Assembly (NCBI GenBank): GCA_949357655.1
Contig: CASHTG010000005.1
Span: 124,001-188,000 of the forward strand
Direction of reading: 5' to 3'
DNA: 64,000 bases
DNA from: Parascedosporium putredinis
Lineage: Eukaryota > Ascomycota > Sordariomycetes > Microascales > Microascaceae
Shown piece by piece: positions 26,149-37,995 of this stretch. Under the pieces are notes generated by a model that worked only from the letters and a program-made list of their open reading frames with translations, was not told the DNA's origin and made no database searches. Position 1 is the stretch's first letter, and each line of letters starts with the position of its first letter. Position numbers and translations under genes: made by a program.

Positions 26149-28581
26149 CTAGTTCCCCGCAAGGACCTCTTCGCCTGATAGAGTCGCCTGCCAGTCGACG
26201 TCCTCGCCGTCGGCCCAGCTTTTCGCAGCCCTGAGGGACTGGTAGACAATCTCCTCGACCGACACGCCTGGGTTTAGCGCCGGCAGCCTGAGGTCGTAGC
26301 CGCCCTCCTCTTCCTCCACCTGCCTGTAGAGCGCCGGCAGCTGCCGCCGGTAGCTAACCTGGAGCCCGCCCATACGCTGTACCTCCTGCGCGTTAGCCGG
26401 GATGCGCAGGTCCATGAGGTAATAGCACGCCAAGATCTCTTGCAGGATGGTGTCCTGCAGCATCCAGAGCAGCGTGTGGACGAAGTGGTACGCCCGTGCG
26501 TGCCGCTGCAGCTCCCCAACCATTGGCAGCAGGCTCTTCCACGGCGTAGGATCTGGCGTTTTACGTTCCGCCCGCCGTATCTCGCAAAGTGCCTTGAACC
26601 CTACCATGAAGGCCAAAATCGCCTCAATGCCCGTTACAACAGCGAGCTTCTGGTCCGACTCGGGTATTTGTTGTGCCGCCGCCGCGCTGTTGATGTTGAA
26701 GCTCTTGAAGATGCCGTCGCGCGCTCGCTTCAGCTTCTTGCCAAAGCTACCGTAACGGTCAGAGAGGTGCCTCAACTTATTCACTGAGGGTGCTGAAATT
26801 GGTGGTGGGTGAGACCCTCCCTGCGAGGATGGCCCCGTGCTTCCCGCCTCCCGGGTGTATTAACGTGCGATATCCCGGCGGACGATCTTGAGGGTGTGGA
26901 TGGCGCTGGCGGCCTTGTCGAGGTTGCGGTCTCAACCTTCCTGGGCCGTTTGGACGCGGACGGCGAAGGCGTGTCTCGCGGTACCTCGCTCACATGGCTT
27001 GTAGGGATCGGTCGCTTCTTCGATGCCTGGGATTGTGAAGGGGGATCCATGCTGCCAGACCTCTCATTCTTGCCAGGTAGTGCCATAAGCCGCTGGATTC
27101 CCTTGCCTAGTTTCTTGGAGAACCTAAGCGTGACAATGAACCGATCCCTCTCGGGCTTGCTCGCCGTACTCTTCTTAATCGGTTTTATGGGCTCCTTTAC
27201 GGGCTCCGGGGACGGGAGATCATACTCCTTGGGCGACGCTTTCTTCCGCCGCAGGAGCTCCGCCTCGATGATTGGTGGTAGCGTGGGGGATAATAACGGT
27301 GGTATGGAGTAAGATGGGCTCGTCTTCTTTAGCAGGGGCGGCGGGCGGTCTGCCGATCTACTCTTCGCCATCGCATGGTGGTGGTCAGACTTTTCCTCCC
27401 TTCGAGGCGCCTTTTCCGCCTTCTCGCTCCGATCCGTCTTCTCAGCCTTCTCGGTCTTCTTGGACACGGAGGATTGGGAGTCGTTGAATGAGAGGTGAAG
27501 GGGCGATAGTAACGGCGGGACGCCCGTTTTCGAAGACGAAGAAGGGGGCGCGAGTTTATTCGCGCTTGTAGAGTGTGAACCGCTGCTGGAACCGGGCCGT
27601 ACGCCGTTCGTCGATCCTGCCCGGGGTCGTGCATTCGGCGAGCCACCAGAAGGTTGGTTCATGGCAGCTTTTAGCATCCCTCGCCCGTTTACTGTCGACG
27701 AACTATTCGCGCTAGATGACGTCGTCGTCGCCTGTCGGTGCTCGGGCCGTGGACTTCGGTCGTTCGTCTGGTTCGGAGGCGCGTCTCGTCTACGCGATAT
27801 ATCATTATTGGTACGCGGCACGTCTTTCGTTAGCCGCGACCGGTCGTGTGTAGATCCATTCAAGTCAGGCTTGCTTCGTTTAAGGGGCCGGGAACCATCG
27901 TCTTCGTCTGATCCTCGCTTCCTCGCCCCCGGGGAGGTTGGGCAGTACTGGCGGCGGTTTAGGAGGCAGCGAACTAGGTCTACTTGAGGATGTTAGCGGA
28001 ATTTTTCTTGTTAAAGGGAGCCCATCGATAAGTGAATGCGGGAGGGCGAAGACCAAAAAAGCGTTTACTTACCTCGCGCTTAGAAGCGAATCCTTGGACC
28101 CGGGTATTCTATGCTCTTTCAATACTGGCAAGCTTTCACGTTTTCTGGAATCTGACTGTGAGCTATCATGTCTTCGTTCTGGCAGTGGCCGTGAGTTGTG
28201 TTCATCGGTTGCCCTCTTGAGAGTAGGATTAGGTGGTAGTGGTGATTGCGATTGTTGCTTCACTTTGTTCTTGTAGTCGCTTAAAGACATTTTTGTTGAG
28301 GGTTTCTTTTCTGACCGCGACGATGGGGTTGCGGCGGCCTGCGCTTCGGGGACAGGAGGTTCTTCGCGCATCTCATAATAGGGTCGCGTGAGGAGGACCC
28401 CGCGATCACCGTCGGAAACAAAGGTCATATACTGAAGGCCGCGATGGATTTGTTCCTCAAAGCCTTTAGCATCGGGAACCGCTCGATAGCGCTTGTCGGG
28501 GCTATAGGAAAGATGGTGTGGGTGCTCTGGTAAGATGCGCTGCGTGAGGAGTCGGACCTGTTTCGCCGCAGCTTCCATCTT
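26149..28581 (-). CDS. Ebp1/AF4-like ELL-binding (super elongation complex type) protein
   Basis: The start is ATG 28579-28581 (MEAAAKQVRLLTQRILPEHP). Exon 1 ends at 28073 (gtaagt), followed by an intron of about 90 nt. The N-terminal block includes MTFVSDGDRGVLLTRPYYE and TKMSLSDYKNKVKQ. A long, disordered Ser/Pro/Lys region follows, with PPLLSPLHLSF and PPLLSPTLPPIIEAEL. A short conserved core FIVTLRFSKKLGKGIQRLM comes next. The C-terminal helical domain starts VNKLRHLSDRYGSFGKKLKRARDG and ends near ATLSGEEVLAGN. This order fits fission yeast Ebp1 and animal AFF proteins, which scaffold ELL/EAF on RNA polymerase II. The assignment is from motif memory. Frame breaks: the C run 26850-26852 (one base short) and the C/G block 27926-27934. 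The combined product is about 780 residues. Confidence 0.62.
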
Positions 28582-31500
28582 TGTGTGGCGTTTGCATGCC
28601 TGTAGCACAAGGTGTGGGAATGTGTCGACTAGCGACCTTTTCAACTATTCGTCGGCGTGGCTGGACGAGAGAGAGTCAAAAGGCGTGCGGGGTTCCCTTT
28701 GTGTTCTTGTGCCACCCAAGACAAAGGTCGCTTGATGCGTCACCCTGGTAAGGAAGGGACACGATGGGAGAGACGCGAGGCCAGAGGGGATGGGCGTCTT
28801 CGAGACAAGAGACAATGAAGCGCGTCGTTGATGGAAGAGCCGACGACGAGGCAGACAGAGAGAGAGATAGAGAGAGCTAGGAGGGATTCAAAAGAGAATC
28901 AACGCTGACCGCGGCCTGGAGCAGAGCACAACGCTCCCTCCGTGGCCAAGCAACTCGCGGTTGTGACCGCCAAATGGGGCTAGCGAAAACACCCGTCGGT
29001 GAGACGATAATTAAGCCTGTCGCGCCGTCCTTATAAGAATTTGCCTTCGGTTCGCTCAGCGACAACGATAAGGGTGGTGGTGGATGTTCGTAGGACTCGC
29101 GCAATCGCCTCGGTGGAGGGCGATTGTCAACACTAAAATATGGGGGAAAGACTGATTGATGGAAAGCTTGAGTAACCAGCCAAACGGCAGTCTATCAATT
29201 CCCGGAGGCGTTAGAATCAATCCACGTGTACCAGCACCCTTCACTGTAGATGTAGAGGGTATGCGACGATGCGAGACCAGCAAGAGGAGGATGGCGACAT
29301 ACCGTGGCACGGCGGGTCGTGTCCTCTTCGTGACCTGGGTGCTCCCCCAAAAGCTCAACCGACGAGACACAAGCACAAAAACAGCTTCAAGTCCACCGTA
29401 ATTTCAAGCCGAGAGGGTGGAAATCGAGTGAAAAGGGGATGGAATCCGGGGCGCCGATTAATTTAGGGCGATGCCGAGGTGCGCAAAATAGAAAGGGCGG
29501 GTAACGTGCGGGTCCGTGGAATGGAGGACGAGGCTTCGCGAATCGAAAGGGAGAGGATCACGACGAGGCTCTGCGCGGATACGGAGGTAAATTCATCGAA
29601 GCCGCGGAGGACAAGGGCGTGAGTATGGTGCGATTGTTTTGTCGTCGCGAGGAAAACGAGTGTGGGTTGTGTCTGGGCGAAATTTGGGGGTGAGGTTGTT
29701 GTGTTTGGTATGGTGATGTTTCCCCGAGGTGCTGCGATTTTCGACGTCGGGCAGGGGAGGTGCAATGGAGAGGGGTGGGAAAGGGAGACGAGGCGCGATG
29801 TGTTGTCGTTCGAGCCGCTAAAAATGTCATCCGCCTCTTTTTTCCCCTTCCCTCAAACATCCCGGTACATCAATACCGGTACCAGTCCCCTGCAGCCGCC
29901 AACACTGGGTTTTACCTTGGACCGGTTTATTCGCTCTCGTTTACTGAAAAGGATAAACTCCGTTTCCTTGTCTATTATCTCTACATGTATCTTGTCTTTC
30001 TTCTTTGGAGAAAAGAAATAACAAAAATAACAAAGACCTTCGCTTAAAGAAAATACGCGCCAAACTGTACCAAGGCCCGAATGGACCAAAGGTTAATCTG
30101 TAGCCTGACTACTTTACAATTGGAATGTTGATTACTACTGGTGTTCGCGCTAGAAATCAGGGGAGGGGGAAACAGAGGGTATCTTGATCTAGGGGTCTCA
30201 AGTACAAGCAATGACGGCGTTGGCCAGGGTAATGAACAAACCGACCAAGGTGATGGACATGCGAGACGGATCTGTGGTTGGAAAAGATAAAAAGTGGTGA
30301 GGGATCGTCACATCAGTTCGTCCTATGAAGGACGAAACGGCAAGGAGCACGTTGGGGTTCCAGAGTGTGCGACTCATTGGGCCTGTGGCTATCGATCCCA
30401 GCCCTTGCTTGACCCAGTCTCAGTGTGCCGATGCCGTGCAAGCGGCTGCCCTGGCGGGACAGATGTGACGGGGATTCCTGCGTGGTGTGCTGGGTGTGTG
30501 GCCAGCCAGTCTGCCAGTCTCCAGTCGAGCTGGAGTGGCGGGCGGTGCTGTCCAAGTACTGTATCCATGTACGTCTTTTGGTGTGGCAGTCTGCTCCTTC
30601 CTGCAACAAGATGGGGGCGGATTGATGCTCGCCAGGGACGAGGTTAATTGCGCGACATCAGGGACGAAATTGGAGCCTCACCGGCGCTGCATCTCCACGA
30701 CCATGGGATCAAAAAGTCTGCGTCTGGAAGATTGAATGTTACTTTTCTGTCTCACCATTCTTTGATACGCATGCACAGGCTACATACCAGCCAGCTCTTG
30801 GACGGCGCCAGCCAGGCAAAAGTGGGACGACAACAAGCTACGCTAATGCTTGCCAATGCACGAGCTTCTGTCTAACGGCCCGTTATTCTTGGAGGCCTTT
30901 TTGTCCTCCTTCTTCTTCTTTCTTCTCGCCAGTTATCCCGCCCTTCTTCGAACCGGCTTTTGGGTAGTTTATTCCGTGCAGATACTTTCTGGAAAGGGCA
31001 AAGAAGCAAGGGAAAGGGTATCGGGAAGGGGTGTGAAAAGAAAGCCCCGTCCCTCCCACTCTGCAAGTACCGTCTAAACGTTTCCGAGCTGAAGCAAGCG
31101 GCATCGACCAAATCCATCATTCGACCCGCTTGGAAGCTTCCAGTGTTTGCCCAGTGGAACTGACATGGACCCATCAATTGATCCAATTGATTGCGGGACC
31201 CCTCAAAATTGCTCCGGAGTGGAGGTGGCTCCTTGTCAAGTACTACGGGTACATCATATCAGCTTATCCACGATGAAACTCTAGACTAAAATGAGGGATG
31301 AGCATTTGAGCAGTTGGGTGCATAATAGCCAAACCAACCTTTGAAGAAGAACGCGCTCAACGGGCTGTGGCTGGTGGGGAGTACTAAAACTCTGGGGATC
31401 GATTGGAGAGAAAACTTGGCACGAGCTAAAGAGCTGCCACCAAACTTATTATTACGGAGAGGACCTCGATATGAAGGCACACACCTTTCTCCAACAGCTC

Positions 31501-31953
31501 TGGGCCTGATAGAGAAACTCAAATTGATCTGGTCAATGTCTGTCTTTGCGCGTATGCTCCGCCAGCGGTGTGCATGTGCGGCCGTGTTGCACTGGGAATT
31601 TATTAAACCAGATTCGCTTCACTGAGTCCCGAAAAGCTGCCTTGCCTGGGTGACATGAACTGGCCTCTTCTTCGCGTATCGTTCTGTCGTTCGGCACAGA
31701 GTTGAGAGGAAGAGAATTATTAAACTCATCGAAAGGGCGGCGCTCCCGCGGTTTGGGACAACCTTGACAGCGGATACGTTAATACGCCTTGAAGCTTTGG
31801 GAGCACACCCTCACACATTTACATATGCCCAAACAGCCGCAAACTTCTCGAAGCAATAAGCAGCGACAAGACAGCTTGAATTAACGGCTAGCCACCGATC
31901 TAGACGGATGCAACCCCGCTGATCTATCCTGTACCTTGCTAGTAGTATTGAAA
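28582..31953. other. Intergenic region, 3.4 kb
   Basis: This holds the 5' flank of the Ebp1-like gene and the 3' flank of UFD1. No credible gene was found. A short hydrophobic minus-strand segment at 30198-30271 after a good acceptor site is noted under rejected items. Confidence 0.55.
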
Positions 31954-33301
31954 TCATCCCATTCCCCAACCATAAAAACTCCGGGAATAATGAAATTGGA
32001 AGATAGGCGAGGGGAAAAAATACAACGTTCTTGCGGGAATGATCGCCTTGTAGACAGACACCGAGTGTGATTTTTCTTTTCTTTTCCTGTGTTTATCTTG
32101 GCTTCCGGCCTGTCCCTGAGGGTTTCGTTCCTTGTCGCTATCCTCGCTACTTCCCTTGGGTTTCGAGGACGCTCCGCGGAGGCTTTGGCCCTGGCCAGCG
32201 AATTTCGGCTGGTTTGATGCCTTTTGGTCCTCTTCCTTCTCCTCTAGAGTTTTGAATGGCTTGATCTCGTAGCCAAAGAAGAGCTTGTTGGCCGGTAGCC
32301 GAAGTGGCATGGGCCCATTCACATTGCGCCGGATGGGGGATCGCCACGGGCGCCGCAGACGCCGTGCTATCTGGAGTGGAGGCCTTGAGAGGAGTTGAAG
32401 TCTTGCTGCCCTTCTTAATAACGAGCCTCTGCCCTTCTCCCGAGAAGTTGGTAGGGCCCGCAGAAAGGGTGGAGGGCGCGAGAGATTGGTAGCCGATGGC
32501 TTGCGACATGGTGCCTTGATGATGGAGGATACCACCAGCGGGGGCGCCTCCTCGGTTGCTCATCGGTGTGCTTGTCCCACTCCCTTTGGGCTGCCTCTCT
32601 GGCTCGACATATCCTACGGGTGGCGCGAAGTCGACCGAAACGTCCGTCTCGATCATACTGACACCCATTTTGGTTGTCTCTGGCTTCACATCAAGGACCG
32701 CCACGTAGTAAATCTCGTCATTGTACTCAAAGTTGAATGTGTCTCCCTTGGTCAGAGTGGCAAAGTTTCTGAACGCCTTCTCCAGCACGGCCTTAGGATC
32801 GGTGATCTCGAGGAAGTTGACAGACTGCGGCTGCAGCTTCACTAGTTTCGCGAGCTCTAGGGATGTCGTCTTGACCTGGATGAGGTCTCCGACATCCAGC
32901 CCCAGGGTTTCCATCATCCATTGGGGCAGGTATGCCCGACCCTCTTCGGCGACGAACTCCAAAACACCCGCGTGAGAGTGTTTGCCTTTCTCGCCGTTTA
33001 TGATCTCGAGAAGTAGTGGCCACTGCACGTGAAGCTTGGAGACTTTGTCTAGAGCTGACGGTGGGAGGAAGATCTTGGAGCCGTAATTGAGATCGGGCCG
33101 CTCGGGGCCGGGTGCCATGACCATGGGATAGCATCTGTAGTATTCGTCGAATCGCTGCGCCATCGGGCGCCGACCTGCACGGGACATCTGGGAAGAGGTG
33201 GTCAGCGTTGTTTAGGCCAAACCGCGTGCCAAACCGAGCGGGTGAGATTGTGGCCATTGGAACGCATCCCTCCCCTTGGCGAAAGGTATGATACATACCA
33301 T
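31954..33301 (-). CDS. ufd1: Ufd1, substrate adaptor of the Cdc48-Npl4 segregase
   Basis: Ufd1 pairs with Npl4 to bring ubiquitylated proteins to Cdc48/p97 for extraction from membranes and complexes (ERAD, chromatin). The N-terminal double-psi barrel is plain: QRFDEYYRCYPMVM, GSKIFLPPSALDKVSKLHVQ, HAGVLEFVAEEGRAYLPQWM, LGLDVGDLIQV and NFLEITDPKAVLEKAFRNFA. Further on is NVNGPMPLRLPANKLFFGYE, reached only after one base is dropped from the G run 32335-32339. Two in-frame starts exist: ATG at 33185-33187, or ATG at 33299-33301 directly followed by an intron (33188-33298, gtatgt...cccag), giving Met-Met. The acceptor sits exactly before the second ATG. The tail past GQGQSL is low-complexity, so the stop at 31954 may not be the true end. 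Corrected length is about 411 residues. Confidence 0.94.
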
Positions 33302-33743
33302 TGTGCCGACCTCTTTTGCGTCACTTGGATGGGTAGCGGGGTTGTCGAGCTCTCCTTTCGAGCTCTCCCTTCAAGCTGTTGTGGCAGAAAAGGGGAGATG
33401 CGGTGGTCTTTACAACCAAACAACCGGTATATGTTCTAATACAGGTACTAGAATTTCGTTTTCTGGGCTTCGATCGGGCAACGAATGTGAAGTGCTGTTA
33501 AATTGCCAAACGGACATGGAAGCAGCCTGCGTGGGACTGGAGGTGACGTGGGGTTGGTGGGTACCTGGCGATTCACCTCTGTGGCATGCGGATCCATCTG
33601 ATTCTCTACATGACTAAGCTACATGGAAACCCATGCGAACATGTCGATTCTTCACTCCACTGGGCTAGTCTTGTTCGCCTTCAATCTTTGACCATGAAGG
33701 GAGTGGGTAAGTATTATCAACTGTTTTACTGGAGGTTATTGGT
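33302..33743. other. UFD1 upstream region and 5S rRNA 5' flank
   Basis: Nothing coding is visible. A TATTAT motif near 33712-33717 sits about 30 bp before the 5S start, where fungal 5S genes often carry a TATA-like element; its use is inference. Confidence 0.5.
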
Positions 33744-33862
33744 ACATACGACCATAGCTCGTAGAATATTGAGGGTCCCGTCCGCTCCCCTGTACACAAG
33801 CTGCGAAGCGCCGGACTAGTAGTTGGGTCGGTGACGACCAGCGAATCCCCGGTGTTGTATGT
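33744..33862 (+). rRNA. 5S ribosomal RNA (dispersed copy)
   Basis: The 119-nt segment begins acatacgaccatag and ends ggtgttgtatgt. These ends pair to form helix I (ACATACGAC with GTTGTATGT). Internal hallmarks of ascomycete 5S are present: gggtcccgtccgctc, tagtagttgggtcggtgacg and accagcgaatcccc, which include the TFIIIA/internal control region. A T8 run at 33862-33869 supplies a Pol III terminator. It lies alone between UFD1 and rvb2, as expected for Pezizomycotina, where 5S genes are scattered. It is transcribed in the same direction as rvb2. Confidence 0.95.
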
Positions 33863-34481
33863 TTTTTTTGTTTTTGTTTTTTATCTTCCTTTTTCCTCAT
33901 CTCGATTCTTTGCCTTGTTTTGTTATATCATTTTCACCCATATGTCTCCTGAAAAACTTGGCTTTTATTTTGGTTTATTTTCCGGCACGGGCGAAGAGCT
34001 GTTTGACAGCTCGTCTAGGCTGGTTTGCCTGGATGGACTTGACTGTCGACTGGCAAACTGGGTCCAGAACTGCCCAGCCAAAGCTCTTATCCCAAGCAAA
34101 ACTTGATATGCCCAAGGATTTCGATCTCGAGCTTCAAAGCAGACTTCTTTTATTTTCTTTATCTCCTTGTATATGTTACCACGTTTTATATAGACAATTA
34201 GTAAATTCTTGTAAACTTTTCTGTTGTCAACACCCGCTTTACGGCGCCCATCCGAATCCGACTGACACGGGACTGGAATTGCCCAGTGGGAATTCATCGC
34301 GTCTAACTGTGCCACTCCCGCCGCCACGATTTCCCAACGCGGCCAGCCACAAATTTTTAGAGGTAGTCCATGGCAATCCGCATCCCTCCTTCTCGAGAGG
34401 CTTCAAAAGTAAGCAACCAGATTCATCAGCTGGAGTGGCAGGAAGACTTTTTCCAACGTAGAGACTCCAACACATATCAAA
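33863..34481. other. 5S 3' flank and rvb2 promoter region
   Basis: It starts with the T-rich 5S terminator and further T/C tracts up to about 33960. Open frames across 33831-34475 have no family resemblance and are treated as non-coding. Confidence 0.5.
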
Positions 34482-36077
34482 ATGGCTGCAGTACGTATTG
34501 ATGAAGATTTCGCTTCTGAATCTATTCCCCGCTAACGAATTTGCCTTGTCATGTGCAGCAGGTAATGACAGTTTCCGAGAGCAAGGACCTCAAAGGTCTC
34601 GAGCAGCTCATCTCCGCGCATTCCCACATTCGAGGTCTCGGCGTCGATGCCGCCACACTCGAGCCGCGGGCCTCGTCGCAGGGCCTCGTTGGCCAGGAGA
34701 AAGCTAGGAGGTCAATGGCAGTTGTGCTTCAGATGATCAAGCAGGGCTCCATCGCGGGTCGCGCAGTGCTTCTTGCCGGTCCTCCCAGGTACGTGCGAGG
34801 CTGGAGCTATCTGCTTCCTCCCCATTGGGGGTGGTGAATGTCGCGCCTATCTCGTCCGCACCTTTGCTAACACTAAAAACAGCACAGGAAAGACTGCTCT
34901 GGCCATGGGCCTTTCCCAGGCCCTCGGCTCCGACGTGCCCTTTACCAGCCTCGCCTCGACCGAAATTTTCTCCCTCGAAATGTCAAAGACCGAAGCTCTC
35001 ACACAAGCGTTCCGCAAATCCATCGGCGTCCGGATCAAGGAGGAAACCGAGATTATGGAGGGCGAGGTTGTCGAGATCCAGATCGATCGTTCCGTTACGG
35101 GCGGTGCCAAGCAGGGCAAGCTGACTATCAAGACTACGGATATGGAGGCCGTTTACGATATGGGCACAAAGATGATTGACGCCATGACAAAGGAGCGCGT
35201 CGTTGCCGGAGACATCATCTCGATTGAGAAGGCTTCGGGCAGGATCGTGAAGCTTGGCCGGTCATATGCCCGCTCGCGCGAGTATGACGCGATGGGTGCG
35301 GATACCAAGTTCATGCAGTGCCCTGACGGCGAACTTCAGAAGCGCAAGGAGGTTGTCCACACCGTTACGCTTCACGAGATTGATGTCATCAATTCGCGCA
35401 CGCAGGGATACCTCGCTCTCTTCTCCGGCGACACTGGCGAGATTCGCAGCGAGATTCGAGACCAGATCAACACCAAGGTTGGCGAGTGGAAGGAAGAGGG
35501 CAAGGCCGAAATTGTTCCCGGTGTCTTGTTCATCGACGAGGTCCATATGCTCGATATCGAATGCTTCTCTTACATCAACAGGGCTCTCGAGGACGATCTC
35601 GCGCCCGTGGTCATCATGGCCACTAACAGGGGTTTTCCCGCATTCGGGGAACCGACTACAAGAGCCCCCACGGCCTCCCTCTCGATTTCCTCGACAGGAC
35701 CCAGATCATCCAAACCCACCCCTATGGGGCCGAGGAGATCAAGCAGATCGTCAACATCCGCGCCCAGGAAGAAGAGGTCGACCTCTCCCCGATGCTCTTG
35801 CCCTCCTTGCCAAGATGGGCCAGGACACCGGGCTCCGCTACGCCATCAACCTCATCATGACATCCCAACTCATCAGCGCCAAGCGCAAGAACAAGCAGGT
35901 TCAGGTCGATGACGTACGGCGAAGCTACCAGCTCTTCTACGACCCCGAGCGAAGCGTCAAGTTCGTCTCCGAGTCCGAGAAGAGGCTGATTGAAACGATG
36001 GCGCCGTCGACTTCTCCACCAAGGCGGCGAACGGAGGCGCGGCTTCCGGCAACGGCGAGACGATGGATCTAAGCTAA
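34482..36077 (+). CDS. rvb2: RuvB-like AAA+ ATPase 2 (reptin)
   Basis: Rvb2 forms a hetero-hexamer with Rvb1 and serves INO80 and SWR1 chromatin remodelling and the R2TP assembly chaperone. Exon 1 is just ATG GCT GCA (34482-34490). Exon 2 (34559-34788) starts QVMTVSESKDLKGLEQL and exon 3 runs from 34883. Walker A GPPSTGKTALAMG (about residue 76) is split by intron 2. The domain II insert has EVVEIQIDRSVTGG and MIDAMTKERVVAGDII. Walker B is LFIDEVHMLD (about residue 295), followed by ATNRG. Three one-base losses break the frame: the T run 35633-35636, the C run 35787-35790 and the A run 35993-35995. One base added in each gives TNRGFSRIRGTDYKSPHGLP, EEEVDLSPDALALLAKMG and ENDGAVDFSTKAANGG. The end is then ETMDLS with TAA 36075-36077, a total of 478 residues, normal for the family. 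Confidence 0.97.
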
Positions 36078-36519
36078 GGAATGGGTTGGGTTTTTGATAC
36101 CTTTTTCGGACTGTTGCTGTTTCTGGAGGCGTTTTTGAGGGTTGTCTAAAACAAAAGATTTAACGGGCCCGGCCATGTATAGAAGCGTGCGCGTGTGTGG
36201 GTGTGTACAATTTTTTATTATCGAGAATCTATCTTTTTTTCAAACACAATGGACAAATGGTTTCGGCTCAGCAGCAGCATGTTTGCGGTTTTCTCGTCTC
36301 ACGTCTTTGCTTTTGGAAATACTCTTTGACGGTTCACTTGAGCATCGGGCCAAGGTCGATGGGTATCCGTTTTTATTTTCAATTGTTCCGTCCGTTTGCC
36401 TAGCCACCTAGAAGATCCATTCCCCCTTATACTCCTAGGTTCTGTGTTGTTTTTGCCCATTTTTCCCCTCTCGTAGATTTTTTCTTAATGTTTCAAAATA
36501 AGAATCAAAAGCCGTGATA
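36078..36519. other. Convergent 3' flanks of rvb2 and lin1
   Basis: A T-rich 440-bp spacer between two tail-to-tail genes. No gene seen. Confidence 0.6.
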
Positions 36520-37995
36520 TCATACAAAATTGGCTATCCTACTCCAGTTGCCCTCGTCGCCAGCCGGGCAAAACTCTACCCCGTCCCCAAAGTAGCCGGC
36601 GTCCTGCCACGCCTTCATAGTCGGTCCGTCAAACGGCCCCTGGCGCGAACCGTCTCCTCGGCCGTCAACCCAGCGATACTCCCACAATTTCGGCGCCGTG
36701 GGCCCTGGCTGCGATGCGAAGCCGTCCTCGGGCTGCGCGGGAGGGTCGACCCAGTCCTGGCCAGTCTCCCTCTTGTACAGGCGGACGAGGAGCTCCCGCT
36801 CCTCGTCGTAAATCTCGGCGTGGTCGCGGCTAAAGAGCTTATCGGCGGCGTCGGTGATGGCGGAGATGGAGGAGCTGATGAGTTCCTGCTCGGGGTCCTG
36901 GGCTGGCGCTTCGTCCGTGTCCATGGTGCTCTGTTTCTTGAGCTTCCACTTGGGTACCTTTTTCTCGCGCTTTTGCCGCCGGCCGAGGCGGGCGAGCGCC
37001 TCGAGGGCAGTTTCACCCCGCTCGAGATTCTTGATCAAGGTGCCTAGGAGGTCCGAGGTCAGGAGGCTGTCCTCTTCCATGCGCTGCTTCTCGGCCTCGG
37101 CCTCGCGCCGCTCGCGGGCGACGGCAGCCAGCTTCATCTGCTTCTTACTGACGCCGTCGAGCCAGCGATCGTGGACGGCATCGGGGTCCACAGCGTTTCG
37201 GACATAGTTTTGGTTCTGGTCGAAGCGGCCCTCCTCGAGCTCCTCCCTCAGGTTGAACGCTTCAATCTTGGGGGCATGCTTCTTGCGGCCACCGGCGCCG
37301 ACCTCTTCATCGATAACGTCGTCCTTCCACGCCTCGTCGTCCTCTTTCATGACCACTTCCTCATCTTCATCGTCATCACTCTCGTCGCCATCGATGTGGA
37401 TAGCCCCGCCACTGGTACTTCGGGGTCCTGCCCTCGGATCTCCTCTAGGTCAAGGAAGCGCACGTCCTTCTTTTTCTTCCCACTCGCGTAGAACTCCGGG
37501 TCATCGTCTCCTGCGCCTTTCCTCTTCTTGTTGTTGGTATCATCATCATCGCTATCCGCAAACATATTCACGTCATCTTCATCCTCATCCTCATCCTCAT
37601 CCTCCTTTGAGCTCTTGGCTGGCTTGGTCGTTCCATCATCGTTGGGGTCGTATTGAGCAAAAGCTTCATTGATATCCACATTTTTCTTCCTCCTTTGCTG
37701 CGCGCGCGCATTGAACTCATCCACATCATCCGAGTCGCTATCGAAGCCGTCAATGTTGACCGCACCGCGCTTCGTAGTAGACGCGGACGATTTTCCGATG
37801 ACATCCGCGTCGAGGAAAGCGTCCTCTTCGTCCCGCGCTTGCCGCGAGAGCCGATGGGTTTCGCACATCAAATTTGACCTTTTTGTTGGCCGCCGAGGTG
37901 GTAGGGTCGTCGTTGTCGTCATTGTCGAGGTGGTGGGTGCGGGCGAAAGCTTCGCCCGCCCTTCGGGGACGGACGGTAGCACGTTTGTGATCCAT
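36520..37995 (-). CDS. lin1: GYF-domain protein Lin1/CD2BP2 (U5 snRNP associated)
   Basis: CD2BP2/Lin1 binds Prp6/Prp8-type U5 snRNP proteins during snRNP assembly. The start is ATG 37993-37995 (MDHKRATVRPRRAGEAFA), then KKVKFDVRNPSALA and EEDAFLDADVIG. Next are an acidic tract (KEDEDEDEDEDDVNMF) and KKKKDVRFLDLEEIRGQDPE. Then come APKIEAFNLREELEEGRFDQ and NYVRNAVDPDAVHDRWLDG, the Lin1 signature region. At the C terminus is a GYF domain: LWEYRWVDG, GPFDGPTMKAWQDAGYFGDG and WSRIANFV. No intron is needed. Two frame breaks occur: the G pair 37414-37415 (one base short, restoring SGGAIHIDGDESDDDEDEE) and one near 37850 in a GC-rich stretch (one base too many). Together they keep the length at 491 residues. 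Confidence 0.86.

Noticed and set aside
30198..30271. Hydrophobic minus-strand segment (MSITLVGLFITLANAVIACT) after a good acceptor site
   Set aside because: It looks like the last exon of a small membrane protein, but I found no upstream exon with a matching donor or sequence, so it is too short to call.
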